Source: DASUNQ01 sp044866775 (GTDB lineage Bacteria; Acidobacteriota; Thermoanaerobaculia; Multivoradales; UBA5704). Taken from it: a DNA stretch of 64,000 nucleotides. Location of the stretch: contig JBIOUG010000083.1 in NCBI GenBank assembly GCA_044866775.1, positions 21,378 to 85,377 of the forward strand, written 5' to 3'. Numbering within the stretch: position 1 is the stretch's first letter; every line of letters begins with the position of its first letter. Shown one piece after another: positions 43,037 to 51,054 of this stretch. The notes beneath the pieces were generated by a model. That model was not told where the DNA came from. It did not search any database and worked only from the letters and a program-made list of their open reading frames with translations. The translations under genes were made by a program, and so were the position numbers.

Positions 43037-43646
43037 GAGCGGGACCCAGGTCTTCCTCCTGTCGCCCGCCAGCCTGAGCGGCGCGCGCGCCCGCCAGCTC
43101 GCCTCGCGGCGCGCGCGCTTCGCGACCGCCGAGCGCTTCCGCAGCCCGGAGGGCGTGCCGCTCGGCGAGGCCTACAGCTTCCTCTCCGCCCTCTACTTCC
43201 GCGGCAAGATCACTTACGCGCAGTTCTTCGCCCGTCCGCCGGCGGCGCTCGCCGGCCAGGGAGTCTGGATCATCGCTCCCGGCTTCGGGCTGGTGCCGCC
43301 GGACTGGGCGCTGACCGTCGAGCGGTGGCGGCGGCTGCGCCGCACGCCGGTCGATCTCGGGAGCCGGGCCTACGTCCGCCCGCTCGCGGCCGACGCCGCC
43401 GCGCTGGCGGCGCGGCTCGGCTCGGCGCGGGTGGTGCTGCTGGGCAGCGTCGCGACCGGCAAGTACGTCGACCTCCTGCGGCCGGTCCTCGGCGACCGCC
43501 TCGTCTTCCCGCGCTGCTTCGCCGGGCTCGGCGATATGAGCCGCGGCTCGCTCCTGCTGCGCGCCGCGGCGAGCGGCGTCGAGCTCGCCTACGCCACCCT
43601 CGACGAGCCGCGTCGGCGGCCGCGCGTACCGCCTGTGGCACCCTGA
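42996..43646 (+). CDS. Conserved-looking hypothetical protein, 216 aa
   Basis: After about 17 disordered residues the protein reads QVFLLSPASLSGARARQL, then PLGEAYSFLSALYFRGKITY, ARVVLLGSVATGKYVDLLRP and LVFPRCFAGLGDMSRGSLLL. This alternating strand/helix pattern suggests an alpha/beta enzyme or nucleotide-binding-like fold with no classical P-loop. There is no signal peptide. Its ATG lies inside the 3' end of the glycine-zipper gene. I do not recognise the family. Confidence 0.6.
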   Translation: MSDPPESAAAGRSRSGTQVFLLSPASLSGARARQLASRRARFATAERFRSPEGVPLGEAYSFLSALYFRGKITYAQFFARPPAALAGQGVWIIAPGFGLVPPDWALTVERWRRLRRTPVDLGSRAYVRPLAADAAALAARLGSARVVLLGSVATGKYVDLLRPVLGDRLVFPRCFAGLGDMSRGSLLLRAAASGVELAYATLDEPRRRPRVPPVAP

Positions 43647-43702
43647 TCCAGCCGGCTTGCTAAGCTGCGGCGTCGGCTCGTGTCTTCCGGAAAGGATTCG
43701 CC

Positions 43703-45925
43703 ATGCCCTCACGCCCCCGCCTCAGCGCCCTCGCCCTTGCCGCCCCGCTGCTCGCCCTGCTCGCCGCCGCCGCGCCGGCGCAGGAGCAGGCGGGCCGCTT
43801 TGCCGAGGAGACCTCGGTCGTGGTCGTCGAGATCCCGGTGCAGGTGGTCAAGGACGGCAAGCCGGTGCGCGGCCTGACCGCCGAGAACTTCGCCGTCTTC
43901 GACGGCAAGGAGCGGCGCCCGATCACCGGCTTCGAAGTGATCGAGCTCGGCGCCTCCGCGCCCGGCGGCGGAGCGAAGCGCCCGGCGGTGTCTGGACCCG
44001 GCGCGAAAGCCTTCGCGCCGGTGCCGCCGGCCGCCCGCCGCAACTTCCTCCTCATGTTCGACCTCGCCTTCTCGAGCCCGAGCTCGCTGCAGAAGGCGGA
44101 GGTGGCGGCGCGCGACCTGCTGGCGCACGGCCTCCAGCCGCAGGACCTCGTGGGCGTCGCCTTCTACAGCCCGACGCGCGGCGTCGTGCTGCCGCTCGGC
44201 TTCACCTCCGACCGCCAGCAGGCCGTGCGGGTGCTCGACGCGATGGCGGTGCTGCTGCGGCGCGACAAGGACGCCGCCGAGCGGCAGCGCCGGGAGGCGC
44301 AGACCGAAGCGCGGACCGGGAGCGCGGCGCGCGACCCGCTGGGGTTGACCGCGGGCGACTTCCGCTCGGTCGTCGGGCGGATCGGGTCGCTGGCGGGCAT
44401 CGAGCTCAGCGCCGCCGGCGAGGCCCTGCAGTGGATCGCCGACTCCGGCGGCGGCAAGTTCGCCGGCGCGCTGCTCGCCGAGACGCTCGCCGACATGGAC
44501 GCCGTCACCACACCCTTCGTCACCGAGGCGAAGCGCAGCCAGATCGAGACCATGAGCGAGCACTTCGCCGCCCTGGCGCGGCTGTCGCGCGAGGTCGAAG
44601 GGCGGAAGTACCTCGTCCTCTTCTCCGACGGCTTCGACGACGCGCTGGTCCTGGGCGACGACATCGAGCGCTCGCCGATGCCCGGCGGCGGCGAGCTGCT
44701 GGGCAACGCGCGCACCATGCAGGACCTCGGCCGCATGCTCGAGGAGCTGCGGCGCTCCGGGTGGGTGATCCACACCGTCGAGGCGTTCGGCGTCTCCGGC
44801 AACTGGGACCCGACCGGCATCGGCTCGGAGGCCATGTTCTACATGGCCAAGGAGACCGGCGGCACCTTCTTCAGGAACCGCAACGACCTCGGCGCGGCGA
44901 TGGCGGACATGCTCGAGGCGAGCAGCGTCACCTACCTGCTCGCCTTCCAGGCCGACGAGGTCCCCGCCGACGGCGGCTTCCACAAGGTGCGGGTGGAGCT
45001 CGTCGGAGCGCCGCGCGGCGCCCGCCTCTCGCATCGCGCGGGCTACTACGCGCCGCTGCCGATGGTGCAGCAGAGCGGCGCCGAGCGCCGCCTGCGGGCC
45101 GCCGAGCTGGTGGTCGCCGGCGAGCCGCGGCGGGAGATCCCGCTGGCGGTGCTGGCGGTGCCCTTCCGCCACTCCGACGAGCGCGCCTACGTGCCGGTGG
45201 TCGTCGAGGTGGACGGCGCGGCGCTGGCGGCCGAGGCCGGCCCCGAGGGGCTGGCGCTCGAGCTCTACGCCTACGCCTTCGACGCCGAGGGGCGGGTGGA
45301 GGACGCCTTCGGCCAGCAGCTCCAGCTCGACCCGGCGCGCGCGGCGGAGCTGCGGAGCGGCGGAGCGCTGCGTTTCGTCGGCGACCTCCTGCTGCCGGGC
45401 GGCGAGCACGAGCTGCGGCTGCTGGTGCGCGGCGCGGTGACCGGCCGCACGACGCTCGAGGTGGTGCCGCTCGTCGTGCCCAGCCCGGCGCGCATCGCCA
45501 AGCGGCTGCTGCCGCCGTTCTTCGTCGAGGCCGGCGGCGGCGGCACCGTGACGGTGCGCGAGGCGGGATCGGAGGCGACGGCGGAGGCCTATCCCTTCCG
45601 GGTCGGCCTCCAGGCGTTCGTGCCCGAGACGCGGCCGGAGGTGACGGCGTCCGACGAGGTGCGGCTGTTCCTCGCCGGCTACCAGCTCGCCGACGGCGAC
45701 CTCGGGGTGCGCGGGCGCGTGCTGGCGGCCGACGGCAGCCCGGTCAGCGGCGGCCTGATCACCGGCGCCAGCCGGCTCGAGGACGCCGGCGAGCTCGACC
45801 GCGTCCTCGCCACCTTCCGCCCGAGCGGCCTCGAGGCCGGCGACTACCGGCTGGAGGTGACGCTGGTCGAGCCGGGCGGGGCGGCGGTGCGCGCCGCGGC
45901 GCCGTTCCGCGTCGTCGCGCGATAG
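43703..45925 (+). CDS. Secreted VWFA-related protein (acidobacterial type), copy 1
   Basis: The 740-residue product has a signal peptide, then EETSVVVVEIPVQVVKDGKP with LTAENFAVFDGK, the entry to the VWFA-related acidobacterial domain, and a von Willebrand A fold (FLLMFDLAFSSPSSL; YLVLFSDGFDD; VIHTVEAFGVSG). The metal site is not the classical DxSxS. The C-terminal half is beta-rich with ALRFVGDLLLPGGEHELRLL. It is probably an exported adhesion or binding protein. Residues about 96-107 carry the GAKAFAP peptide encoded by a palindromic repeat that is missing from the paralog at 45987. It starts at ATG 43703. Confidence 0.85.
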   Translation: MPSRPRLSALALAAPLLALLAAAAPAQEQAGRFAEETSVVVVEIPVQVVKDGKPVRGLTAENFAVFDGKERRPITGFEVIELGASAPGGGAKRPAVSGPGAKAFAPVPPAARRNFLLMFDLAFSSPSSLQKAEVAARDLLAHGLQPQDLVGVAFYSPTRGVVLPLGFTSDRQQAVRVLDAMAVLLRRDKDAAERQRREAQTEARTGSAARDPLGLTAGDFRSVVGRIGSLAGIELSAAGEALQWIADSGGGKFAGALLAETLADMDAVTTPFVTEAKRSQIETMSEHFAALARLSREVEGRKYLVLFSDGFDDALVLGDDIERSPMPGGGELLGNARTMQDLGRMLEELRRSGWVIHTVEAFGVSGNWDPTGIGSEAMFYMAKETGGTFFRNRNDLGAAMADMLEASSVTYLLAFQADEVPADGGFHKVRVELVGAPRGARLSHRAGYYAPLPMVQQSGAERRLRAAELVVAGEPRREIPLAVLAVPFRHSDERAYVPVVVEVDGAALAAEAGPEGLALELYAYAFDAEGRVEDAFGQQLQLDPARAAELRSGGALRFVGDLLLPGGEHELRLLVRGAVTGRTTLEVVPLVVPSPARIAKRLLPPFFVEAGGGGTVTVREAGSEATAEAYPFRVGLQAFVPETRPEVTASDEVRLFLAGYQLADGDLGVRGRVLAADGSPVSGGLITGASRLEDAGELDRVLATFRPSGLEAGDYRLEVTLVEPGGAAVRAAAPFRVVAR
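43998..44021. repeat. In-frame palindromic element encoding GAKAFAP
   Basis: Arms CCGGCGCGAA and TTCGCGCCGG (10 bases, perfect) flank a 4-base centre. The element lies in the reading frame of the VWFA protein. Related copies are at 55906-55927 (in the thioredoxin gene) and 56284-56336 (intergenic, two in tandem). Confidence 0.75.
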
Positions 45926-45986
45926 CTGCGCGTGCAGCGGTGTATCCTCCCGCGCGAGGGTCGCCTCGTGCAGGGAAGGAGGTTTC

Positions 45987-48251
45987 ATGCCCTCGCCGCT
46001 CCGCACCGCGCTTGCCGTTCTCGCCGTCGTCGCGCTCACCTTGGCGCCGCCGCTCGCCGGACAGCAGGATCAGCCATCGCCGCCACGGCCCGAGGGCTTC
46101 GCCGAGGAGACCTCGGTCGTCGTCGTCGACGTCCCCGTGCAGGTCCTCCGCGACGGCAGGCCGGTGCGCGGCCTGACCGCCGCGGACTTCGAGGTCTACG
46201 ACGGCCGCACGCAGCGCCCGATCGCCGCCTTCGAGATGGTCGATCTCGCGGCCGCCGCAGCTCCGGCCACCGCCGCCGCGGGCGGCGCGCCCGCGGCGCC
46301 GGCCGCGGCGCTGCCCGCTCCGAGCCCCGCCGCCCGCCGCCACTTCCTGCTGCTCTTCGACCTCTACTTCACTTCCACCAAGTCGCTCCTCGCCGCCGAG
46401 CAGGCGGCGCGCAGCTTCGTCGCCGACGGCCTCGCGCCGAGCGACCTGGTCGGCGTCGCCCTCTTCACCGACGTCCGCGGCCTGGTCGTGCCGCTCGCCT
46501 TCACCGACGACCGGGCGCAGGTCACGGCGATGCTCGACGCCTTCCACGCCCTGCTCGCGCGCAAGCCCGCGCCGCGGGGCGCGGCGGCCGCCGCGGCCGC
46601 CGCGGGGGCTGACGACGGCACGGCCGCCGCGCCCGGCGCGGACGCGCGGCTGGGGCTGACGGCGCGCGACTTCGCGGCCCTCGCCAGGGGCATCGGCAGC
46701 GGCAGGGGCGAGAAGAGCAACCCGGCGATGGACCTGATGATGGAGGACTACTGGACCGAGGGCCTGCCCGAGATGGCGCGCGACCTGGTGCGCGGCAACC
46801 GCGAGTTCGGCCGGCGCGAGCTGGACGCGCTCACCGGCAGCCTCTCGTCCCTGGCGCGCGCCACGGCCGACATCGACGGCCGCAAGGACCTGATCTTCTT
46901 CTCCGACGGCTTCAGCGACTCCTTCCTGCGCGGCGAGCGCAGCATGCGCAACCCGGGGCGGCAAGCGGGCGGCGACGCCGGCATCGCGGACGTCGCGGCC
47001 TACGGCGACATCGAGCGCATGGCCCAGGAGTTCCGCCGTGCCGGCTGGGTGATCCACACCGTCGAGGCCTTCGGCCTCTCCGGCAACTGGGACGCGACTG
47101 GCATCGGCGCCGAGGGGCTCTCCTACATGGCGCGCCAGACCGGCGGCACGTTCTTCACCCGGACCAACAACCTCGCCGAGGCGATGGGCCGGGTGCTCGA
47201 GGCCTCGACCGTGACCTACGTGCTCACCTTCGAGGTCCCCGACGCCAAGTTCGACGGCGCCTACCACAAGCTCGACGTCAAGCTCCGCGGCGAGCGCGAC
47301 GGCGCCCGCATCGTCCACCGCGCCGGCTACTACGCGCCGCGCCAGGAAGTCGAGGACCGGCGGGCGCGCAAGGCCAAGGCGATCGACCTGCTGCTCGGTC
47401 CGGAGCGCTCGGACCTCGTGGTGACCGCGCTCGCCACGCCGTTCCGCGGCCCCGACGGCGGCGCCTACGTGCCGGTGGTCGTCGAGGTCGACGCCGCGAG
47501 CGTCGCGCCCGAGGTCAAGGGCCAGACGACCGCGCTCGAGTTCTACGGCTACGCCTTCGACGCCGCCGGCGAGGTGGCCGACTTCTTCACCCAGGTAGTG
47601 CGCTTCGAGACCGCGCGCTACGGCGAGTCCGTGCGCAGCGGCGGCATCCGCTTCGTCGCCGACCTCGAGCTGCCGGCGGGCCATTACGACCTGCGCCTCC
47701 TGGTGCGCAGCCCCGGCTCGGGACGCGCGGCGGTGCGGGTCGTGCCGCTCGACGTCCCGGCCGACTTCAGCCGCGTCGCGGCGCGCCTGCTGCCGCCGTT
47801 CTTCGTCCAGCTCGACCGCCCCGGCCTGACGGTGCGCGAGAACTCGGCCGATCCCGAGGCGCTGGCGCGCGCCTATCCCTTCGTCGCCGGCGGGCAGGTC
47901 TTCGTCCCCTCGGCCCAGCCGGTGGTCCACGCCGGCGAGGAGGTGCGCCTCTTCGTCGCCGGCTACAACCTGGCCTACGGCAACGTCGAGATGGAGGGGC
48001 GGGTGCTGGGGATGGACGGCAGGCCGGTGGGGCGGGCCAGCGTCAAGCCGCTCGGCCGCGACGTCAACGCCGCCGGTCTCGACCACCTGCTGGCGACCTT
48101 CAAGGCGGGACGGCTCAAGCCGGGCGACTACCTGCTCGAGGTCTCGGTCATCGAGCCCGACCCCCTGGGCCTCTCGATCTCGCTCACCGACGCCGACCGC
48201 GGCCACACGATCCGCGCCGCGGCGCCGTTCACGGTGGTGGCGAAGCGCTGA
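45987..48251 (+). CDS. Secreted VWFA-related protein (acidobacterial type), copy 2
   Basis: The 754-residue paralog lies 61 bases after copy 1 in the same direction. It shares EETSVVVVDVPVQVLRDGRP and LTAADFEVYDGR, the A-domain strands (FLLLFDLYFTSTKSL; LIFFSDGFSD; VIHTVEAFGLSG) and the beta-rich C-terminal half ending with RAAAPFTVVAKR. It has a long Ala-rich linker where copy 1 carries the repeat-encoded peptide. A GAAGGAGG ribosome site precedes the ATG. It is exported, with unknown function. The close spacing suggests an operon born from tandem duplication. Confidence 0.85.
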   Translation: MPSPLRTALAVLAVVALTLAPPLAGQQDQPSPPRPEGFAEETSVVVVDVPVQVLRDGRPVRGLTAADFEVYDGRTQRPIAAFEMVDLAAAAAPATAAAGGAPAAPAAALPAPSPAARRHFLLLFDLYFTSTKSLLAAEQAARSFVADGLAPSDLVGVALFTDVRGLVVPLAFTDDRAQVTAMLDAFHALLARKPAPRGAAAAAAAAGADDGTAAAPGADARLGLTARDFAALARGIGSGRGEKSNPAMDLMMEDYWTEGLPEMARDLVRGNREFGRRELDALTGSLSSLARATADIDGRKDLIFFSDGFSDSFLRGERSMRNPGRQAGGDAGIADVAAYGDIERMAQEFRRAGWVIHTVEAFGLSGNWDATGIGAEGLSYMARQTGGTFFTRTNNLAEAMGRVLEASTVTYVLTFEVPDAKFDGAYHKLDVKLRGERDGARIVHRAGYYAPRQEVEDRRARKAKAIDLLLGPERSDLVVTALATPFRGPDGGAYVPVVVEVDAASVAPEVKGQTTALEFYGYAFDAAGEVADFFTQVVRFETARYGESVRSGGIRFVADLELPAGHYDLRLLVRSPGSGRAAVRVVPLDVPADFSRVAARLLPPFFVQLDRPGLTVRENSADPEALARAYPFVAGGQVFVPSAQPVVHAGEEVRLFVAGYNLAYGNVEMEGRVLGMDGRPVGRASVKPLGRDVNAAGLDHLLATFKAGRLKPGDYLLEVSVIEPDPLGLSISLTDADRGHTIRAAAPFTVVAKR

Positions 48252-48259
48252 CGCAACGC

Positions 48260-48294
48260 AAAAGGGGCGGGCCTGCCTCGGGCGGGCCCGCCCC
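48260..48294. terminator. Bidirectional terminator between convergent genes
   Basis: A 10-base stem (GGGGCGGGCC/GGCCCGCCCC, loop of 11) lies between the VWFA gene and the minus-strand gene at 48317. On the minus strand it is followed by TTTT, so it best fits the end of the minus-strand transcript, and it may also stop the VWFA transcript. Confidence 0.7.
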
Positions 48295-48316
48295 CGGTGG
48301 ATAGCGGTCCACGGTT

Positions 48317-48511
48317 TCACTCCTCGCCGTCGTAGAAGTCCTCGGTGTCGGGGTCCTGGCTGAGAGAGCGGCGCGTCCGCCAGCGCCGGCGGTCACGCTC
48401 CGGCGCGGCGGCGTCCGCGGGCGGGGATCTCTCCCACGACCCGGGGTACCGCTCGCGCAGGCTGCGGGCCGCTTTTCGGCGGGCGGCCCGGCGGGACCGT
48501 TTCTGGCTCAT
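48317..48511 (-). CDS. Small Arg-rich protein
   Basis: The 64-residue product starts MSQKRSRRAARRKAARSLRE, is highly basic at the N-terminus and acidic at the end (DPDTEDFYDGEE). Three possible starts lie within 12 bases; the ATG at 48511 has the best distance (9 bases) from the AGGAG. There is no signal or membrane segment. The basic end could bind nucleic acid. The family is unknown. Confidence 0.5.
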   Translation of the reverse strand: MSQKRSRRAARRKAARSLRERYPGSWERSPPADAAAPERDRRRWRTRRSLSQDPDTEDFYDGEE

Positions 48512-48550
48512 CGTCATCACCTCCTCTCGTGCGGCGGTGGAGCGCCGCGG

Positions 48551-49018
48551 TCAGGCTTCGGTCTTCTCGAGGTCGACGGTCTCCACCGCCGTCGCCGCCA
48601 CCTTCGCGGCTGCCGCCTTCTTGGCCGCCGCTGCCGCCTTCGCGACTGCCGCCGTCGACCGCCGGCGCGTCACCTGATTCGGCTTGTAGTCGTAGCGCAT
48701 CAGCGACTCGCTGGTGAAGCGGAGCTTGCTGCGCAGGTTGGCGCCCAGGCGGCCGCGGACCTTGTCGCCCGCCCGGCCGAGCTGATCGAGCTGGGCCAGC
48801 ACCTCCCGCGCCTGGGTGCGGAAGTCCTCGTAGCGGTCCTGGAGAGCGCGTCGCACCGCGACATCGAAGCTGCGCTGGGCGTCGGCCACGGCTACCTCAG
48901 CCACCTCCTCGCCGGCCGGATCGAGCTCAAGTTCAAGCACGTCTTCCTGCTCGGTGACGAGCTGGGCTTCAGCCCGCGACGTGGTGGACGAAGTGATGCT
49001 GCGGGAGGACCGTGGCAA
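48551..49018 (-). CDS. Hypothetical protein with histone-H1-like Lys/Ala tail
   Basis: The product is up to 155 residues from a TTG at 49018; the exact start is uncertain and may lie about 20 codons later. The middle is helical and charged (DVAVRRALQDRYEDFRTQAR, EVLAQLDQLG). The C-terminal tail is rich in Ala and Lys (AVAKAAAAAKKAAAAKVAAT), like bacterial histone-H1-like or nucleoid-binding tails. It shares direction with the small Arg-rich gene downstream. The function is unknown, and DNA binding is only suggested by the tail. Confidence 0.5.
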   Translation of the reverse strand: MPRSSRSITSSTTSRAEAQLVTEQEDVLELELDPAGEEVAEVAVADAQRSFDVAVRRALQDRYEDFRTQAREVLAQLDQLGRAGDKVRGRLGANLRSKLRFTSESLMRYDYKPNQVTRRRSTAAVAKAAAAAKKAAAAKVAATAVETVDLEKTEA

Positions 49019-49109
49019 GCAGCACGCGGACGAGGGCGCGGAGGATGCCGGCGAGAGCGCGCCGGACCGTGCGCGGCGCGCGAGCTGAGAGCCCGGCGCC
49101 GGGGGTTGC

Positions 49110-50873
49110 TCAGCCCGCCTGGCGCAGGCAGGCTGCGGCGGCCGGATAGGGCAGCCCGAGCGCCGCGAGGACCTCGCGCGCCGCCGTCTCGCCGGTCTCG
49201 CACCCCCCTTCCATGAGCCCTTGCGCGTCGCGCGAGCAGTGCTCGCCGGCGAAGCGCAGGTTGCCGAACGGCTCGCCCTCGGCGCCGGCGAAGGCGGTCC
49301 ACTGGCCCGGCCGGTAGCAGCCGTAGCTGCCGCGGCTCCAGGCGAAGGACGGCCAGTGGAAGCGGGCCTCGGTCATGCCGGGGCGCGCGGCGGCGAGGCC
49401 GGGGAAGACCGCCTCGAGGTCGGCGACCAGGCGCCGGGCCTGCTCGGCGGCGGTGCCGCGGCCGAGCTCGGCGCCGTGCGCGCCGCCGGTGAAGTTGGTG
49501 AGGACGCCGGCCGTGCCGGGCTGGCGGCGGCTGGTCTCCCAGGTGTGCTGGAAGGGGAGGTCGGCGACGACACTGCCGTTCGAGCCGTGGGCAGTGCGCC
49601 AGACGCGGCTTGAGAACCCGACCATCAGCTTGGCGTTGGTGCCGTAGCCGAGCTCGCGGATCGCCCGCAGCTTGACCGGCGGCAGCGGCAGGTCGAGGCG
49701 CACGTCGCGGAGCAGGGTGAAGGGGAGCGCGAGGATGACGTGCTCGGCGCGCAGCTCGCGGCTCCAGCCGCCGCGCCGCACGGCGCAGCGGAAGGCGCCG
49801 TCGGCGCCGAGCGCGACCGCCTCGAGGAGGGTGTCGATCTCGATCGCGTCCGCGAGGCGCTCGGCGAGCGCCGCGGTGATGCGGTCGTTGCCGCCGCGGA
49901 CGTGGAAGCGCTCGTCGCTGTCGCCGAAGATCTGGAACGGCGAGGGCTGCGGGTCGAGCATCAGGATCAGATTGAGCGCCGACTGCTCGCCCGGCTCGAG
50001 CCCGTACTCGGTGGTGTAGGCCACCTCGAGCAGGCGCCGGAACCATCCCGCGGCGCCGACCGAGTCCAGCCACTCGGCGATCGACATGCGGTCGAGCGCC
50101 TCGGCGCCGGCGGGCGTCCGGTAGTGGACGTCGGCAGGCAGCGAGACGAGGGCCGACTCGAGCGGCCGCACCAGCGGCAGGAAGGCCTCCACCACCTCGC
50201 GGTCGGAGCGCTTGGCGCCGGCGAACCACCAGACGTCGAGATCGATGCCCTCCTCCTCCTGGGCGAGGTCGTCGAGGGCGATGCACAGCTCCTCGGCGAG
50301 GGCGCGGATGTGGGTGTGGCCGGAGTCGATCAGCTCGCCGCCCAGCTCCACCACCTGGCGGTCGGCGAAGCGGTCGCGCAGGCTGAACATGCGGCCGCCG
50401 GTGCGGCCCTGCGCCTCGAGGATGCGCACCGGCACGCCGGCCTGCCGCAAGCGGTAGCCGGCGGTGAGCCCGGCGATGCCGGCGCCGGCGATGACGACCG
50501 GCAGGCCGCCGTGGCGGCGGCGGGCGCGGCCGGGCGGCGCCGCGGCGGCGCTGGCGGCGGGGCCGGCGCCGGCGCAGCCGGCGAGCGGCAGGCCGGCGGC
50601 GAGGCCGGCGCCGAGCGCCAGGGAGCCGCCGAGAAAGTTGCGGCGAGTAAGAAGAACGGAAGACGGCAGGTAGGGGGGCGGCTTGCCTCTCCCGCGGGCG
50701 GAGGCGAGCTCCGCCCCTACAGCAGCGCCCGCGGGTTGCGGCAACGATCTCTTGGCATGCCTCTCGGCCTGCGCCTCCTCGACCACCTCGGCGACCGGCC
50801 GCCCGGTCGCGGCGGCGGCGCGGGCGAGGCGCAGCGAGCGCTCGACCAGCGCGAAGAGCGGCGTGCGAGCCAA
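49110..50873 (-). CDS. Flavin monoamine oxidase family protein with repeat insertion
   Basis: The 587-residue product has an FAD-binding motif VVIAGAGIAGLTAGYRLRQ, then EAQGRTGGRMFSL, a substrate/flavin region VELGGELIDSGHTHIR, and the C-terminal FAD motif GNLRFAGEHCSRDAQGLMEG. It is probably exported by Tat: RRNFLGGSLALGAG precedes LAGC. The N-terminal part LARTPLFALVERSLRLAR, typical of this family, is separated from the RRNF motif by a 30-residue Gly/Pro/Ala stretch encoded by the dispersed repeat at 50670-50720. The TTG at 50873 is chosen because it begins that family N-terminus. A TACACT hexamer lies only 8 bases before it, so the message may be leaderless. Confidence 0.82.
   Translation of the reverse strand: MARTPLFALVERSLRLARAAAATGRPVAEVVEEAQAERHAKRSLPQPAGAAVGAELASARGRGKPPPYLPSSVLLTRRNFLGGSLALGAGLAAGLPLAGCAGAGPAASAAAAPPGRARRRHGGLPVVIAGAGIAGLTAGYRLRQAGVPVRILEAQGRTGGRMFSLRDRFADRQVVELGGELIDSGHTHIRALAEELCIALDDLAQEEEGIDLDVWWFAGAKRSDREVVEAFLPLVRPLESALVSLPADVHYRTPAGAEALDRMSIAEWLDSVGAAGWFRRLLEVAYTTEYGLEPGEQSALNLILMLDPQPSPFQIFGDSDERFHVRGGNDRITAALAERLADAIEIDTLLEAVALGADGAFRCAVRRGGWSRELRAEHVILALPFTLLRDVRLDLPLPPVKLRAIRELGYGTNAKLMVGFSSRVWRTAHGSNGSVVADLPFQHTWETSRRQPGTAGVLTNFTGGAHGAELGRGTAAEQARRLVADLEAVFPGLAAARPGMTEARFHWPSFAWSRGSYGCYRPGQWTAFAGAEGEPFGNLRFAGEHCSRDAQGLMEGGCETGETAAREVLAALGLPYPAAAACLRQAG
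50670..50720. repeat. Palindromic GTAGGGG repeat inside the amine oxidase gene
   Basis: GTAGGGGGGCGGCTTGCC at one end and GGCGAGCTCCGCCCCTAC at the other form inverted arms. It is 51 bases long, a multiple of three with no stop in the gene's frame. Related elements flank the GTPase island. Confidence 0.65.
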
Positions 50874-51020
50874 GGCGCGGGAGTGTAGCAGCCCGTGTCG
50901 TGCTCGCCGCGCGGCAGGTTGGCTCGCGGTTCGCTCGCGTCGCGTCCGCTGCGCAGCGTGCGCACCTCCCACCTGAGCATTGTTTGCTGCAGCCGTCCAG
51001 AGGGGCCTCGCCGCGGCTGC

Positions 51021-51026
51021 TACAAT
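51021..51026 (+). promoter_or_regulatory. Candidate -10 element (TACAAT) of metG
   Basis: CTACAAT followed by CCGC lies 28 bases before the metG ATG. A similar CTACAAT/GCGC lies before the dipeptidase gene (60864-60869). No good -35 box is seen. Confidence 0.3.
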
Positions 51027-51054
51027 CCGCCGTCCGCCAGCGCCGAGGCGCGCC

